Below are positions 5,152 to 5,425 of a DNA stretch of 5,425 nt, in pieces. This DNA comes from RH-AL1 sp964245015 (GTDB taxonomy: Bacteria; Pseudomonadota; Alphaproteobacteria; Rhizobiales; Beijerinckiaceae): positions 1 to 5,425 of the forward strand of contig CAXTMA010000287.1 of the NCBI GenBank assembly GCA_964245015.1. Reading direction: 5' to 3'. Below the pieces are notes generated by a model that was given only the letters and a program-made list of their open reading frames with translations, had not been told where the DNA came from and ran no database searches. Position numbers and translations under genes: made by a program. Each line of letters starts with the position of its first letter. The first letter of the stretch is position 1.

Positions 5152-5425
5152 ATGTACGATACCGATTCCGATACTCTTGTTCCGCCGCCGTGCGTCGCGC
5201 TGTCCAAACGGGACCACGCCGTCCGTTACGCCGAGCAGGGATACCGGGTCTTTCGACTTTGTCCCGGAAGCAAAAAGCCCTTCGATGATAACTGGCCAAA
5301 TGTTGCCAGCTACGATCCCGTCCGTGTTCATGCCATGTGGACCTCATACGATCCTGTCTGCGAGGTACAGCGCGAGCACGATTACAATATCGGCATCGCA
5401 ACCGGAAAAACACGCGACGGTTATG
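5152..5425 (+). CDS. Primase-polymerase (Prim-Pol, archaeo-eukaryotic primase family), N-terminal part, cut by window end
   Basis: Ninety-one codons are visible and the frame is open at the window edge. The sequence has the opening pattern of the bifunctional DNA primase/polymerase N-terminal domain: A-x-x-YAEQGYRVF-x-L-x-PGSKKPF (residues ~23-44), W-P-N-VAS-D-P (48-56), then YNIGIATG (78-85). In the family a catalytic D-x-D strand (typically V-x-D-x-D) follows within a few residues, just past the edge, so activity cannot be judged. These enzymes make primers or copy DNA for plasmids, satellites and integrative elements, often fused to a helicase. ATG 5152 is preceded by GGGG at 5141-5144; ATG 5148 is in another frame. 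Its presence argues that the element can start its own replication. Confidence 0.8.
   Translation, partial: MYDTDSDTLVPPPCVALSKRDHAVRYAEQGYRVFRLCPGSKKPFDDNWPNVASYDPVRVHAMWTSYDPVCEVQREHDYNIGIATGKTRDGY

Noticed and set aside
5101..5413. Minus-strand open frames of 76 and 102 codons at the right edge
   Set aside because: They are antisense to the Prim-Pol frame, whose family motifs are clear.

Overview
The window looks like part of a high-GC alphaproteobacterial chromosome, probably Rhizobiales. This rests on codon choice, the style of the small proteins and the gene families present; I could not test it by search. The left third (about 1-1600) is very GC-rich. From the tRNA gene onward the DNA is visibly less GC-rich, with shorter genes and more intergenic signals. 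The tRNA is the natural boundary between the two parts.

Region 1 (1-1660) is a toxin-immunity pair. The 5'-truncated upstream gene ends in a restriction-endonuclease-fold toxin domain that looks like Tox-REase-5, with a DAKG catalytic-type motif. Its stop overlaps (ATGA) the start of a 256-residue Imm52-like immunity gene. A GC-rich palindrome followed by TTT may end the unit. This is the arrangement of a polymorphic (type VI or other contact-delivered) nuclease effector and its antidote.

Region 2 (1661-2315) holds the remnant of a tyrosine-recombinase N-terminus, broken by a frameshift in a CCG run and lacking the catalytic domain. About 230 bases without recognisable content follow. Region 3 is an intact tRNA-Arg(CCT) gene with encoded CCA (2316-2392).

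Region 4 (2393-5425) looks like the left end of an integrated mobile element (island, ICE or phage satellite) using the tRNA 3' end as attachment site. Just inside the tRNA is a cluster of four copies of GCGACAT, like arm-type recombinase sites. Next come a leftward MerR-like regulator gene and a divergent AlpA/excisionase-like gene, separated by a promoter region with a 20-bp near-palindromic operator and a separate copy of one arm. A rightward series of small genes follows: an 87-aa protein, an 82-aa protein, a frameshifted coiled-coil-like protein whose true start is probably TTG, a possible terminator, a 98-aa possibly PC4/p15-like protein, and the first 91 codons of a primase-polymerase (Prim-Pol) running off the window. 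Regulator, AlpA/Xis-like protein, small ORFs and Prim-Pol together form a control-plus-replication module as in P4-like satellites or integrative elements. No intact integrase is visible, so it should lie beyond the right edge or be lost.
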